Source: Mycobacterium sp.
GTDB lineage: Bacteria; Actinomycetota; Actinomycetes; Mycobacteriales; Mycobacteriaceae
Direction: 5' to 3'
Assembly: GCA_020438915.1 (NCBI GenBank)
Contig: JAGQTR010000376.1
Span: 1 to 7,374 of the forward strand
Length of the DNA stretch: 7,374 nt
The notes beneath the pieces were generated by a model. That model did not search any database. It saw only the letters and a program-made list of their open reading frames with translations, and was not told the DNA's origin. The position numbers and the translations under genes were made by a program. This document shows, one piece after another, positions 1 through 6,836 of the stretch. Every line of letters begins with the position of its first letter. Within the stretch, counting starts at the first letter, position 1.

Positions 1-2433
1 GAACGCACCCTGATCGGCATCGGCCACGAGGTCGAGGAGATCATCCCGGTCGGCCCCGTCGCCGGCCCGCTGACGATCGGTCGCGTCACCGAGATCGAAG
101 AGCTCACCGAGTTCAAGAAGCCGATCCGCGCGGTCAAGGTGGATGTCGGCGCGGAGAATGTCGACGGCCGGCCACGTGACATCGTCTGCGGTGCAACCAA
201 CTTCACCGTCGGTGATCTTGTGGTCGTAGCGTTGCCCGGGGTGACACTGCCCGGTGATTTCGCTATCGCCGCACGCAAGACCTACGGACGTGTCTCTGAC
301 GGCATGATCTGCTCGACCTCCGAACTCAACCTCGGTACCGATCATTCCGGCATCCTGGTCCTGCCGCCGGGTACGGCGAATCCGGGGACCCCCGCAGCCG
401 ATGTGCTCGGCTTCGATGATGTGGTTTTCCACCTCGCAATTACCCCGGATCGCGGCTACTGCCTGTCGGTTCGCGGGATGGCCCGCGAAATAGCCAACGC
501 CTACGACCTCGACTACGTCGACCCCGCTGAGGTTCCGCTTCTGCCCAATAGTGGCGAGGCCTTGCCCCTCAGTGTCGAACCAGGCACCGGCGTACTGCGA
601 TTCGGTTTGCGACCGGTCACCGGAATCGATCCGAAAGCTCATTCGCCGTGGTGGATTCAGCGCCGGTTGCTGCTGTGCGGCATTCGTGCCATTTCGCCGG
701 CAGTGGACGTCACGAACTATGTGATGCTTGAGTTGGGGCACCCGATGCACGCCCACGACCGGAGCCTGATCACCGGCGGATTCCGGGTGCGCTTCGCCGA
801 GCCGGGTGAGACGGTCGTCACTCTCGACGACGTTCAGCGCCGACTCGATCCCGCCGATGTGCTGATCGTCGACGACATCGCCACGGCCGCGATCGGCGGC
901 GTCATGGGTGCGGGTACCACCGAGGTCCGTGACAGCACCACAGACGTGCTACTCGAAGCCGCGGTATGGGATCCGGCCGCGGTATCTCGCACCCAGCGAC
1001 GCCTGCACCTGCACAGCGAGGCGGGTCGTCGCTACGAACGCTGCGTCGATCCCGCCATCTCCGTGGCAGCCCTGGACCGTTGCGCCGCCCTGCTCGCCGA
1101 CATCGCCGGCGGCACCGTCGAATCCACGCTGACCGACTGGCGAGGTGACCCACCTGTCGAGGATTGGTCCCACCCACCGGTCAGCATGCCCACCGTCTTG
1201 CCCGATCGCACCGCGGGAGTCGACTATCCGCCGGGAGCGGCAGCGAAGCGACTGATGCAGATCGGTGCCGCCGTCGTCGTCGACGGTGATCGGCTCTCGG
1301 TCACCCCGCCGAGTTGGCGGCCCGATATTGGCCAGCCTGCGGATCTGGTCGAAGAGGTGATGCGGCTGGAGGGTCTTGAGGTGATCCCGTCCGTGTTGCC
1401 GCCCGCTCCGGCCGGACGCGGCCTCACTCCGCTCCAGAAACGTCGCAGAGCGATCGGAAAGTCGTTGGCGCTCAACGGATACGTTGAGGTCCTACCAACC
1501 CCGTTCCTCGCCAATGACATTTTCGACCAGTGGGGTCTGCCCGCTGACGATGTCCGCAGGCGAACCGCCCGGGTGCTGAACCCGCTGGAGTCCGATCGCC
1601 CCGAGCTCGCCAGCACCCTGCTGCCGGGATTGTTGGAGGCGCTGTCGCGCAACGTGTCCCGCGGTGCGGTCGACGTTGCCCTGTTCGCACTCGCCCAGGT
1701 CGTCGAAGTCACATCGGAAACCCGAGCCGTGGAACGTATTCCGAACGATCGCCGGCCGACCGCCGAAGAGGTCGCCGCACTGGATGCCTCGCTGCCGCGC
1801 CAGCCCCAGCACGTCGGGGCGGTCCTGGCGGGCCTTCGCGAACCGGCGGGCCCCTGGGGTCCGGGGCGACCGGTTCACCCTTCCGACGCGTTCGAGGCGG
1901 TGCGCATCATCGGCCGGGCATCCGGGGTGGAGATGACGTTGCGGCCGGCCCAGCGCCTGCCGTGGCACCCGGGACGGTGTGCGGAGGTTTCGTTGACAAG
2001 CCCGACGGGCGCGGTGCCGGTCGGATACGCCGGCCAGCTTCACCCTGCGGTGATCGAGCGCTGCGGCCTGCCCCGGGGTACGTGCGCACTCGAATTGAAC
2101 CTTGACGCCATCGCGATCACCGAGACATTGCCGGTGCCGTCGGTGTCTCCGTTTCCCGCGGTGTTCCAGGACGTCGCCCTCGTCGTCGACGACGACGTCG
2201 CAGCCCAGACTGTCGTCGAGGCGGTCCGCGCGGGCGCCGGCGAGCTGTTGGAGGATGTTCGGCTCTTCGATGTCTACACCGGCCCGCAGATCGGCCAGGG
2301 ACGTAAATCACTGGCACTGGCGCTGCGATTCCGGGCGCCCGATCGCACCCTCACCGAGGAGGAGGCCAGCGCGGTGCGGGATGCGGCAGTGGCGGCGGCG
2401 GCCGAGCGCGTCGGCGCGCGATTGCGAAGCTGA
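1..2433 (+). CDS. pheT: Phenylalanine--tRNA ligase beta subunit (5' end cut by window edge)
   Basis: This is the beta chain of the cytoplasmic alpha2-beta2 phenylalanyl-tRNA synthetase, which charges tRNA-Phe; the beta chain carries the editing and tRNA-binding modules. The frame is open from base 1 (ERTLIGIGHEVEEI) with no start codon, so the first ATG at 139 is internal. 810 codons are present; bacterial mycobacterial PheT is about 830 residues, so roughly 25 N-terminal residues are missing. In window numbering, an EMAP/OB-type tRNA-binding domain covers about residues 15-130 (CGATNF, SDGMICS). The B3/B4 editing region covers about 200-370 (VDVTNYVMLELGHPMHAHD, IGGVMGAGTTEV, RRYERCVDP). The B5 domain lies at about 397-467 (PPSWRPDI, EEVMRLEG). 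The catalytic-like core follows, and the FDX-ACB anticodon-binding domain occupies about 715-810 (FPAVFQDV, RAPDRTLTEEE). The gene should follow pheS, outside the window. No frameshift or missing domain is seen. Confidence 0.97.
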   Translation, partial: ERTLIGIGHEVEEIIPVGPVAGPLTIGRVTEIEELTEFKKPIRAVKVDVGAENVDGRPRDIVCGATNFTVGDLVVVALPGVTLPGDFAIAARKTYGRVSDGMICSTSELNLGTDHSGILVLPPGTANPGTPAADVLGFDDVVFHLAITPDRGYCLSVRGMAREIANAYDLDYVDPAEVPLLPNSGEALPLSVEPGTGVLRFGLRPVTGIDPKAHSPWWIQRRLLLCGIRAISPAVDVTNYVMLELGHPMHAHDRSLITGGFRVRFAEPGETVVTLDDVQRRLDPADVLIVDDIATAAIGGVMGAGTTEVRDSTTDVLLEAAVWDPAAVSRTQRRLHLHSEAGRRYERCVDPAISVAALDRCAALLADIAGGTVESTLTDWRGDPPVEDWSHPPVSMPTVLPDRTAGVDYPPGAAAKRLMQIGAAVVVDGDRLSVTPPSWRPDIGQPADLVEEVMRLEGLEVIPSVLPPAPAGRGLTPLQKRRRAIGKSLALNGYVEVLPTPFLANDIFDQWGLPADDVRRRTARVLNPLESDRPELASTLLPGLLEALSRNVSRGAVDVALFALAQVVEVTSETRAVERIPNDRRPTAEEVAALDASLPRQPQHVGAVLAGLREPAGPWGPGRPVHPSDAFEAVRIIGRASGVEMTLRPAQRLPWHPGRCAEVSLTSPTGAVPVGYAGQLHPAVIERCGLPRGTCALELNLDAIAITETLPVPSVSPFPAVFQDVALVVDDDVAAQTVVEAVRAGAGELLEDVRLFDVYTGPQIGQGRKSLALALRFRAPDRTLTEEEASAVRDAAVAAAAERVGARLRS

Positions 2434-2516
2434 GGTTCCCCGGGGTGGTTGATCCTGCGTTGGCGGCGGTAGCCACTCGCACGTCTCCGCCCACAGCGCA
2501 GCTCGTTTTGATTGAT

Positions 2517-2542
2517 TTGCAACCTAATGCATAACCATGCAG
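2517..2542. promoter_or_regulatory. ARG-box-like ArgR operator upstream of argC
   Basis: Bases 2528-2541 read TGCAT-AACC-ATGCA, a perfect 5-bp inverted repeat with a 4-base spacer. A further TTGCA lies at 2517-2521. The three TGCA cores start at 2518, 2528 and 2538, exactly 10 bp apart, so they fall on one face of the helix. Known ArgR/AhrC operators are 18-bp imperfect palindromes, often in tandem, with half-sites about one helical turn apart, and actinobacterial versions contain TGCAT/ATGCA half-sites. The site ends 11 bases before the first gene of the arginine operon, which fits repression by arginine-bound ArgR. That ArgR binds here is inference from motif and position. Confidence 0.68.
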
Positions 2543-2552
2543 AATTGGCCGA
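2517..2552 (+). promoter_or_regulatory. Candidate argC promoter giving a near-leaderless mRNA
   Basis: A possible -35 element TTGCAA (2517-2522; four of six matches to TTGACA) is followed, after 17 bases, by a possible -10 element CAGAAT (2540-2545; four of six matches to TATAAT, though lacking the usual first T). Transcription would start at about 2552-2553, at the argC ATG. This suits the absence of a Shine-Dalgarno sequence before argC and the frequency of leaderless genes in mycobacteria. Both elements overlap the ARG-box cores, so ArgR would occlude polymerase. The hexamers are weak, and a promoter further upstream in the 119-base gap cannot be excluded. Confidence 0.33.
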
Positions 2553-3587
2553 ATGATATCCGTAGCGGTAGCCGGTGCCAGCGGTTACGCAGGTGGCGAG
2601 ATCTTGCGGTTGCTCCTGGGTCACCCGGCCTACGCGGCGGGCAGGCTCACAATCGGCGCGCTGACGGCCGCCGCGAGCGTCGGCACCACGGTGGCAGAAC
2701 ACCACCCGCACCTGCTGCCGTTGGCCGCCCGGACACTGGAGCCCACGGCTCTCGACGTACTGGCCGGCCACGACGTCGTATTTCTCGCGCTACCCCACGG
2801 GCATTCGGCGGCACTGGCCGATCAGCTTGGACCCGGCACGCTCATCATCGACTGCGGTGCCGACTTTCGGTTGACCGAATCCGCCGACTGGGAGCGGTTC
2901 TACGGTGGCGAGCACGCCGGGAGCTGGCCCTACGGATTGCCCGAGCTGCCCGGTGGTCGTGAGCGGCTGCGGGGCACCAAGCGTGTCGCGGTGCCCGGCT
3001 GCTACCCGACCGCGGCGTTGCTGGCGCTCTGGCCCGCGCTCGCCGAAGGTCTCATCGAACCTGCGGTCACCGTGGTGGCGGTGAGCGGTACATCGGGCGC
3101 GGGCCGGGCAGCCAAGGTGGACCTGTTGGGTTCTGAGGTCATCGGATCAGCACGCGCGTACAACATCGGCGGTAAGCACCGGCATACCCCGGAGATCGCG
3201 CAGGGGCTGCGCGCCGTCGGCGCGGACAATGTCACGGTGTCGTTCACCCCGGTGCTGATCCCGACCTCGCGTGGCATTCTGGCTACCTGCACGGCACGCA
3301 CCGTCGCGCCGGTGGCGCAGCTGCGAGCTGCCTACGAAACGGCCTACAGCGCAGAGCCGTTCGTCTATCTGCTGCCCGAAGGGCAGCTCCCGAGAACCGG
3401 GTCGGTGATCGGCAGCAATGCCACCCAGCTCGCGGTCGACGTCGACGAGGATGCTCAGACATTCGTCGCGATCGCCGCAATCGACAACCTCGTCAAGGGC
3501 ACCGGAGGAGCTGCTGTGCAGTCGATGAACTTGGCTCTGGGCTGGCCCGAGGTCGAGGGACTTTCCACCGTGGGGGTGGCTCCATGA
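2553..3587 (+). CDS. argC: N-acetyl-gamma-glutamyl-phosphate reductase
   Basis: ArgC carries out the NADPH-dependent reduction of N-acetyl-glutamyl-5-phosphate to N-acetylglutamate-5-semialdehyde, the third step of arginine synthesis, in the cytosol. The 344 residues are full length for the family. The dinucleotide-binding GASGYAG sits at residues 8-14, CGADFRL at 101-107, and the catalytic cysteine is Cys150 in VPGCYPT. His209 and His211 in HRHTPEI match the conserved active-site histidine region, and the C-terminal NLVKGTGGAAVQ motif is present. The start is well fixed: an in-frame TAA at 2532-2534 leaves no ATG, GTG or TTG between it and 2553, and the nucleotide-binding motif begins only seven residues in. 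No Shine-Dalgarno is visible. The ATG at 2537 is in another frame. The stop overlaps argJ by four bases. It is the first gene of the arg operon, directly behind the ARG-box-like operator. Confidence 0.97.
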   Translation: MISVAVAGASGYAGGEILRLLLGHPAYAAGRLTIGALTAAASVGTTVAEHHPHLLPLAARTLEPTALDVLAGHDVVFLALPHGHSAALADQLGPGTLIIDCGADFRLTESADWERFYGGEHAGSWPYGLPELPGGRERLRGTKRVAVPGCYPTAALLALWPALAEGLIEPAVTVVAVSGTSGAGRAAKVDLLGSEVIGSARAYNIGGKHRHTPEIAQGLRAVGADNVTVSFTPVLIPTSRGILATCTARTVAPVAQLRAAYETAYSAEPFVYLLPEGQLPRTGSVIGSNATQLAVDVDEDAQTFVAIAAIDNLVKGTGGAAVQSMNLALGWPEVEGLSTVGVAP

Positions 3588-4780
3588 ACCGGATGCTGCG
3601 TACCCAGGGCGTGACGGCGCCCGAAGGTTTCCGTGCGACCGGAATCGCGGCGGGCATAAAGACTTCCGGCGCTCTGGATTTGGCGCTGGTGTTCAACGAG
3701 GGGCCCGACTACTCCGCGGCGGGCGTGTTCACCCGCAACAAGGTGAAAGCCGCCCCGGTGCTGTGGTCCCACCAGGTACTGACCACCGGACGGCTGCGGG
3801 CGGTCATCCTCAACTCCGGTGGCGCCAACGCCTGCACGGGCCCGGCGGGCTTCCAGGACACCCACGCCACCGCGGAGGCCGTCGCAACCGCACTCTCGGA
3901 CTGGGGCACCGAGACCGGCGCGATCGAAGTCGCCGTCTGCTCGACCGGTTTGATCGGTGACCGCCTGCCGATGGACAAAGTGTTGGTCGGCGTCCAGGAC
4001 CTCGTGCACGAGATGGCCGGCGGGCTGACGGGTGGCGAAGAGGCGGCCCGCGCCATCATGACCACCGATACCGTGCCCAAACAGGTTGCGCTGCATCACC
4101 AGGACAGGTGGACGGTCGGCGGGATGGCCAAGGGTGCGGGCATGCTGGCACCGTCACTGGCCACCATGCTCAGCGTCATCACCACCGATGCGGTTGCCGA
4201 CGCACAGGCCTTGCAGGCTGCCCTGAATCACGCCGTCGCGCGCACCTTCGACCGGCTCGACGTCGATGGCAGTTGTTCGACGAACGACACCGTGCTGCTG
4301 CTGTCCTCAGGTGCCAGCGAGATCGCGCCCAGCCAGGCCGATCTCGACGAGGCAATGCTGCGGGTGTGCGATGACCTGTGTGCTCAACTGCAGGCCGACG
4401 CCGAAGGGGTCACCAAGCGGGTTGTCGTCGTCGTCACCGGCGCGGCCTGCGAGGACGACGCGCTCGCCGCCGCCCGGGTGGTGGCCCGGGACAGTCTGGT
4501 CAAGACCGCGCTGTTCGGTTCCGATCCAAACTGGGGCCGGGTTTTGGCGGCCGTCGGGATGGCGCCGGTAACGCTGGATCCCGAACGGATCACGGTGTCG
4601 TTCAACGACTTCCCGGTGTGTATCGACAGTGTCGGAGCAGCGGGCGCACGTGAGGTGGATCTGTCGGGTGACGACATCACGGTAACCGTGGACCTGGGTG
4701 TGGGGACGGCCTCGGCGCAGATCCGCACGACGGACCTCTCGCACGCCTACGTCGAAGAGAACTCGGCGTACAGCTCATGA
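3584..4780 (+). CDS. argJ: Glutamate N-acetyltransferase / amino-acid acetyltransferase (ornithine acetyltransferase)
   Basis: ArgJ transfers acetyl from N-acetylornithine to glutamate, releasing ornithine and regenerating N-acetylglutamate; bifunctional members also use acetyl-CoA. It has 398 residues, the usual length. The family is an N-terminal-nucleophile enzyme that cleaves itself into two chains. The site here is Ala193-Thr194 in KGAGMLAPSLATML, making Thr194 the nucleophile. Other family residues are present: Thr121-Gly122 (STGLIG, oxyanion hole), Lys183, Glu274 (ADAEG), DPNWGR at 314-319, and the C-terminal ENSAYSS with Asn393 and Ser398. The ATG overlaps the argC TGA (ATGA at 3584-3587). 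A G-rich stretch at 3572-3579 is a weak ribosome-binding candidate. An in-frame ATG at 3593 would remove only three residues. Whether it is mono- or bifunctional cannot be read from the sequence. Confidence 0.96.
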   Translation: MNRMLRTQGVTAPEGFRATGIAAGIKTSGALDLALVFNEGPDYSAAGVFTRNKVKAAPVLWSHQVLTTGRLRAVILNSGGANACTGPAGFQDTHATAEAVATALSDWGTETGAIEVAVCSTGLIGDRLPMDKVLVGVQDLVHEMAGGLTGGEEAARAIMTTDTVPKQVALHHQDRWTVGGMAKGAGMLAPSLATMLSVITTDAVADAQALQAALNHAVARTFDRLDVDGSCSTNDTVLLLSSGASEIAPSQADLDEAMLRVCDDLCAQLQADAEGVTKRVVVVVTGAACEDDALAAARVVARDSLVKTALFGSDPNWGRVLAAVGMAPVTLDPERITVSFNDFPVCIDSVGAAGAREVDLSGDDITVTVDLGVGTASAQIRTTDLSHAYVEENSAYSS

Positions 4781-5649
4781 CCGCGACGACGCCGGTCAAG
4801 GCGCAGGTGCTCGCTGAGGCGTTGCCGTGGCTCAAGGCGCTACACGACAAGATCGTGGTGGTGAAGTACGGCGGCAACGCCATGACCGACGACACGCTCA
4901 AGGCGGCGTTCGCCGCCGACATGGTCTTCCTGCGCAACTGCGGAATCCACCCCGTCGTGGTCCACGGCGGCGGCCCGCAGATCAGTGCCATGCTCAAAAA
5001 GCTCGGGATTACCGGCGATTTCAAGGGCGGATTCCGCGTCACCACCCCCGAAGTGCTCGACGTCGCGCGCATGGTGCTCTTCGGGCAGGTGGGCCGGGAA
5101 CTGGTCAACCTCATCAATGCCCACGGCCCCTACGCCGTCGGGATCACCGGAGAGGACGCGCACCTGTTCACCGCCGTGCGCCGTACCGTCCTGGTCGACG
5201 GCCTCGCCACCGACATCGGTCTGGTGGGCGACGTCGCACGGGTCAACACCGACGCGGTGCTCGACCTCATCGACGCCGGCCGGATCCCGGTCGTGTCGAC
5301 GATCGCACCGGATGCCGACGGCCGCGTCTACAACGTCAACGCTGACACCGCCGCCGCCGCTTTGGCCGAAGCGCTCGGCGCCGAGAAGTTGCTCATGCTT
5401 ACCGACGTCGAGGGTCTCTACACCAACTGGCCGGACCGTGGCTCGTTGGTCAGCGAGATCGACATTGCTGCGCTGACACAGCTTCTTCCCACTTTGGAGG
5501 AGGGCATGGTGCCCAAGATCGAAGCCTGCCTGCGTGCGGTCGGCGGCGGCGTCCCGAGCGCCCACGTCATCGACGGGCGGATCGAGCATTGCGTTCTGGT
5601 CGAACTGTTCACCAATGAGGGGGCCGGGACGAAGGTGGTGGGCGCGTGA
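4777..5649 (+). CDS. argB: Acetylglutamate kinase
   Basis: ArgB phosphorylates N-acetyl-L-glutamate with ATP, the usual control point of the acetyl cycle; it belongs to the amino-acid kinase fold. Its 290 residues match the arginine-sensitive class. Visible motifs are Lys30 in VVKYGGNAM (phosphate binding), HGGGPQI at 63-69, Arg87 in GGFRVT (substrate binding), NVNAD at 186-190, Asp210 in LTDVEGLY, Lys247 in EGMVPKIEA and TNEGAGT at 279-285. About 25 residues precede the first strand (VLAEALPWLKALHDK), consistent with the mobile N-terminal helix that builds arginine-inhibitable hexamers in this family. Feedback inhibition is therefore inferred. The ATG overlaps the argJ TGA (4777-4780). The nearest purine-rich stretch (4754-4760) lies about 16 bases upstream, too far for a good Shine-Dalgarno, so translational coupling to argJ is likely. 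Confidence 0.97.
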   Translation: MTATTPVKAQVLAEALPWLKALHDKIVVVKYGGNAMTDDTLKAAFAADMVFLRNCGIHPVVVHGGGPQISAMLKKLGITGDFKGGFRVTTPEVLDVARMVLFGQVGRELVNLINAHGPYAVGITGEDAHLFTAVRRTVLVDGLATDIGLVGDVARVNTDAVLDLIDAGRIPVVSTIAPDADGRVYNVNADTAAAALAEALGAEKLLMLTDVEGLYTNWPDRGSLVSEIDIAALTQLLPTLEEGMVPKIEACLRAVGGGVPSAHVIDGRIEHCVLVELFTNEGAGTKVVGA

Positions 5650-6836
5650 CCGGGGAAACCGAGCGGGCTGGCCTGCTGGACCGCTGGTCGGCGGTGATGA
5701 TGCACAACTACGGCACCCCGCCGATCGCGCTGACCGGTGGTGACGGCGCGATAGTCACCGATGTCGACGGCAAGACCTACGTCGACCTGCTCGGCGGAAT
5801 CGCGGTCAACATCCTGGGCCACCGCCATCCGGCGGTCATCGACGCGGTGACCCAGCAGATGAACACGCTTGGGCACACCTCCAACCTGTACGCCACCGAA
5901 CCCGGTGTCGCGCTGGCCGAAATGCTCGTCGGGCTGCTCGGCGCACCGGCACGGGTTTTCTTCTGCAACTCCGGCACCGAGGCCAACGAAGTCGCCTTCA
6001 AGATCACCCGGCTGACCGGCCGGACCAAACTCGTTGCGGCACAAGGCGCATTTCATGGCCGAACCATGGGTTCGCTGGCGCTCACCGGCCAGCCGTCCAA
6101 GCAGGCCCCATTCGCGCCGCTGCCCGGCGAGGTCACCCACGTGCCGTACGGGGATGTCGATGCGCTCCGCGGCGCGGTGAGCGCCGATACCGCCGCGATC
6201 ATGATCGAGCCGATCATGGGCGAGGGCGGCGTCGTCGTGCCCCCTGCCGGCTACCTGGTCGCGGCACGGGAGATCACCGCCGAACATGGTGCACTGCTCG
6301 TCCTCGACGAAGTCCAGACCGGCGTCGGGCGTACCGGTGCCTTCTACGCCCACCAACATGACGGCATCAGTCCCGACATCGTCACCCTCGCCAAGGGACT
6401 CGGTGGTGGCCTGCCGATCGGCGCGTGCCTGGCAACCGGCGACACCGGTGACCTGCTCACCCCCGGGTTGCACGGCAGCACGTTCGGGGGTAACCCGGTG
6501 TGCACGGCCGCGGCGCTGGCGGTCCTGCGGGTCCTGGCCGAGGAGCGCCTGGTCGAGCGGGCCGACGTGCTCGGCAAGACGATCAGCGACGGCGTCGAGG
6601 CGCTGGGCCACCCGCTCGTCGACCACGTCAGGGGTCGAGGACTCTTGCAGGGGGTGGTGCTCACCGCCCACGCGGCCAAGGCGGTGGAGGTCGCCGCCCG
6701 CGATGCAGGCTTCCTGGTCAACGCCGCGGCCGCCGACGTCGTGAGGTTGGCTCCACCGCTGGTGATCGCCCAGGCCGAGGTCGACGCCTTCCTGTCCGCA
6801 CTTCCCGCCATCCTCGACCAAGCGAGCAAGCCATGA
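5646..6836 (+). CDS. argD: Acetylornithine aminotransferase
   Basis: ArgD is a pyridoxal-phosphate enzyme converting N-acetylglutamate-5-semialdehyde plus glutamate to N-acetylornithine and 2-oxoglutarate; some family members also act on succinyl-diaminopimelate precursors in lysine synthesis. It has 396 residues, full length for a class-III aminotransferase. Motifs seen are NSGTEANE at 108-115 (cofactor phosphate binding), GAFHGRT at 134-140, Glu188 in MIEPIMGEGG, Asp221 in LDEVQTGVGRTG (pyridine nitrogen), Lys250 in LAKGLGGGLPIGA (Schiff-base lysine) and STFGGNP at 278-284. The start is GTG at 5646, overlapping the argB TGA as GTGA. GAAGGTGG at 5631-5638 is a reasonable ribosome-binding site about eight to ten bases upstream. 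The next in-frame ATGs encode Met18 and Met19, too late to keep the conserved N-terminal region. Position within argCJBDF excludes most other class-III aminotransferase roles. Confidence 0.96.
   Translation: MTGETERAGLLDRWSAVMMHNYGTPPIALTGGDGAIVTDVDGKTYVDLLGGIAVNILGHRHPAVIDAVTQQMNTLGHTSNLYATEPGVALAEMLVGLLGAPARVFFCNSGTEANEVAFKITRLTGRTKLVAAQGAFHGRTMGSLALTGQPSKQAPFAPLPGEVTHVPYGDVDALRGAVSADTAAIMIEPIMGEGGVVVPPAGYLVAAREITAEHGALLVLDEVQTGVGRTGAFYAHQHDGISPDIVTLAKGLGGGLPIGACLATGDTGDLLTPGLHGSTFGGNPVCTAAALAVLRVLAEERLVERADVLGKTISDGVEALGHPLVDHVRGRGLLQGVVLTAHAAKAVEVAARDAGFLVNAAAADVVRLAPPLVIAQAEVDAFLSALPAILDQASKP

Noticed and set aside
2180..2195. 16-bp perfect palindrome TCGTCGTCGACGACGA inside pheT
   Set aside because: It falls in codons for a Val-Val-Asp-Asp-Asp stretch of the FDX-ACB domain. 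GTC/GAC codon repetition in high-GC DNA makes such palindromes by chance, and similar GTC runs occur at about 1269 and 4423.
2462..2491. Possible hairpin GGCGG/CCGCC as a pheT terminator
   Set aside because: The stem is only 5 bp with a loop of about 20 bases, and no T run follows.
2537..2962. 141-codon + strand frame beginning MQNWPND inside the operator and overlapping argC
   Set aside because: After a few codons it becomes an arginine-rich shadow of argC in another frame. The true argC frame has the GASGYAG motif and the catalytic cysteine.
3455..4099. 214-codon minus-strand open frame opposite the argC end and argJ start
   Set aside because: It covers the argC/argJ junction, where the + strand encodes conserved motifs in both genes; the antisense product has no recognisable features.
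4840..5589. 249-codon minus-strand open frame opposite argB
   Set aside because: It is fully antisense to a complete argB, its composition is that of a codon shadow (V, D, G, H rich), and no family motif is seen.
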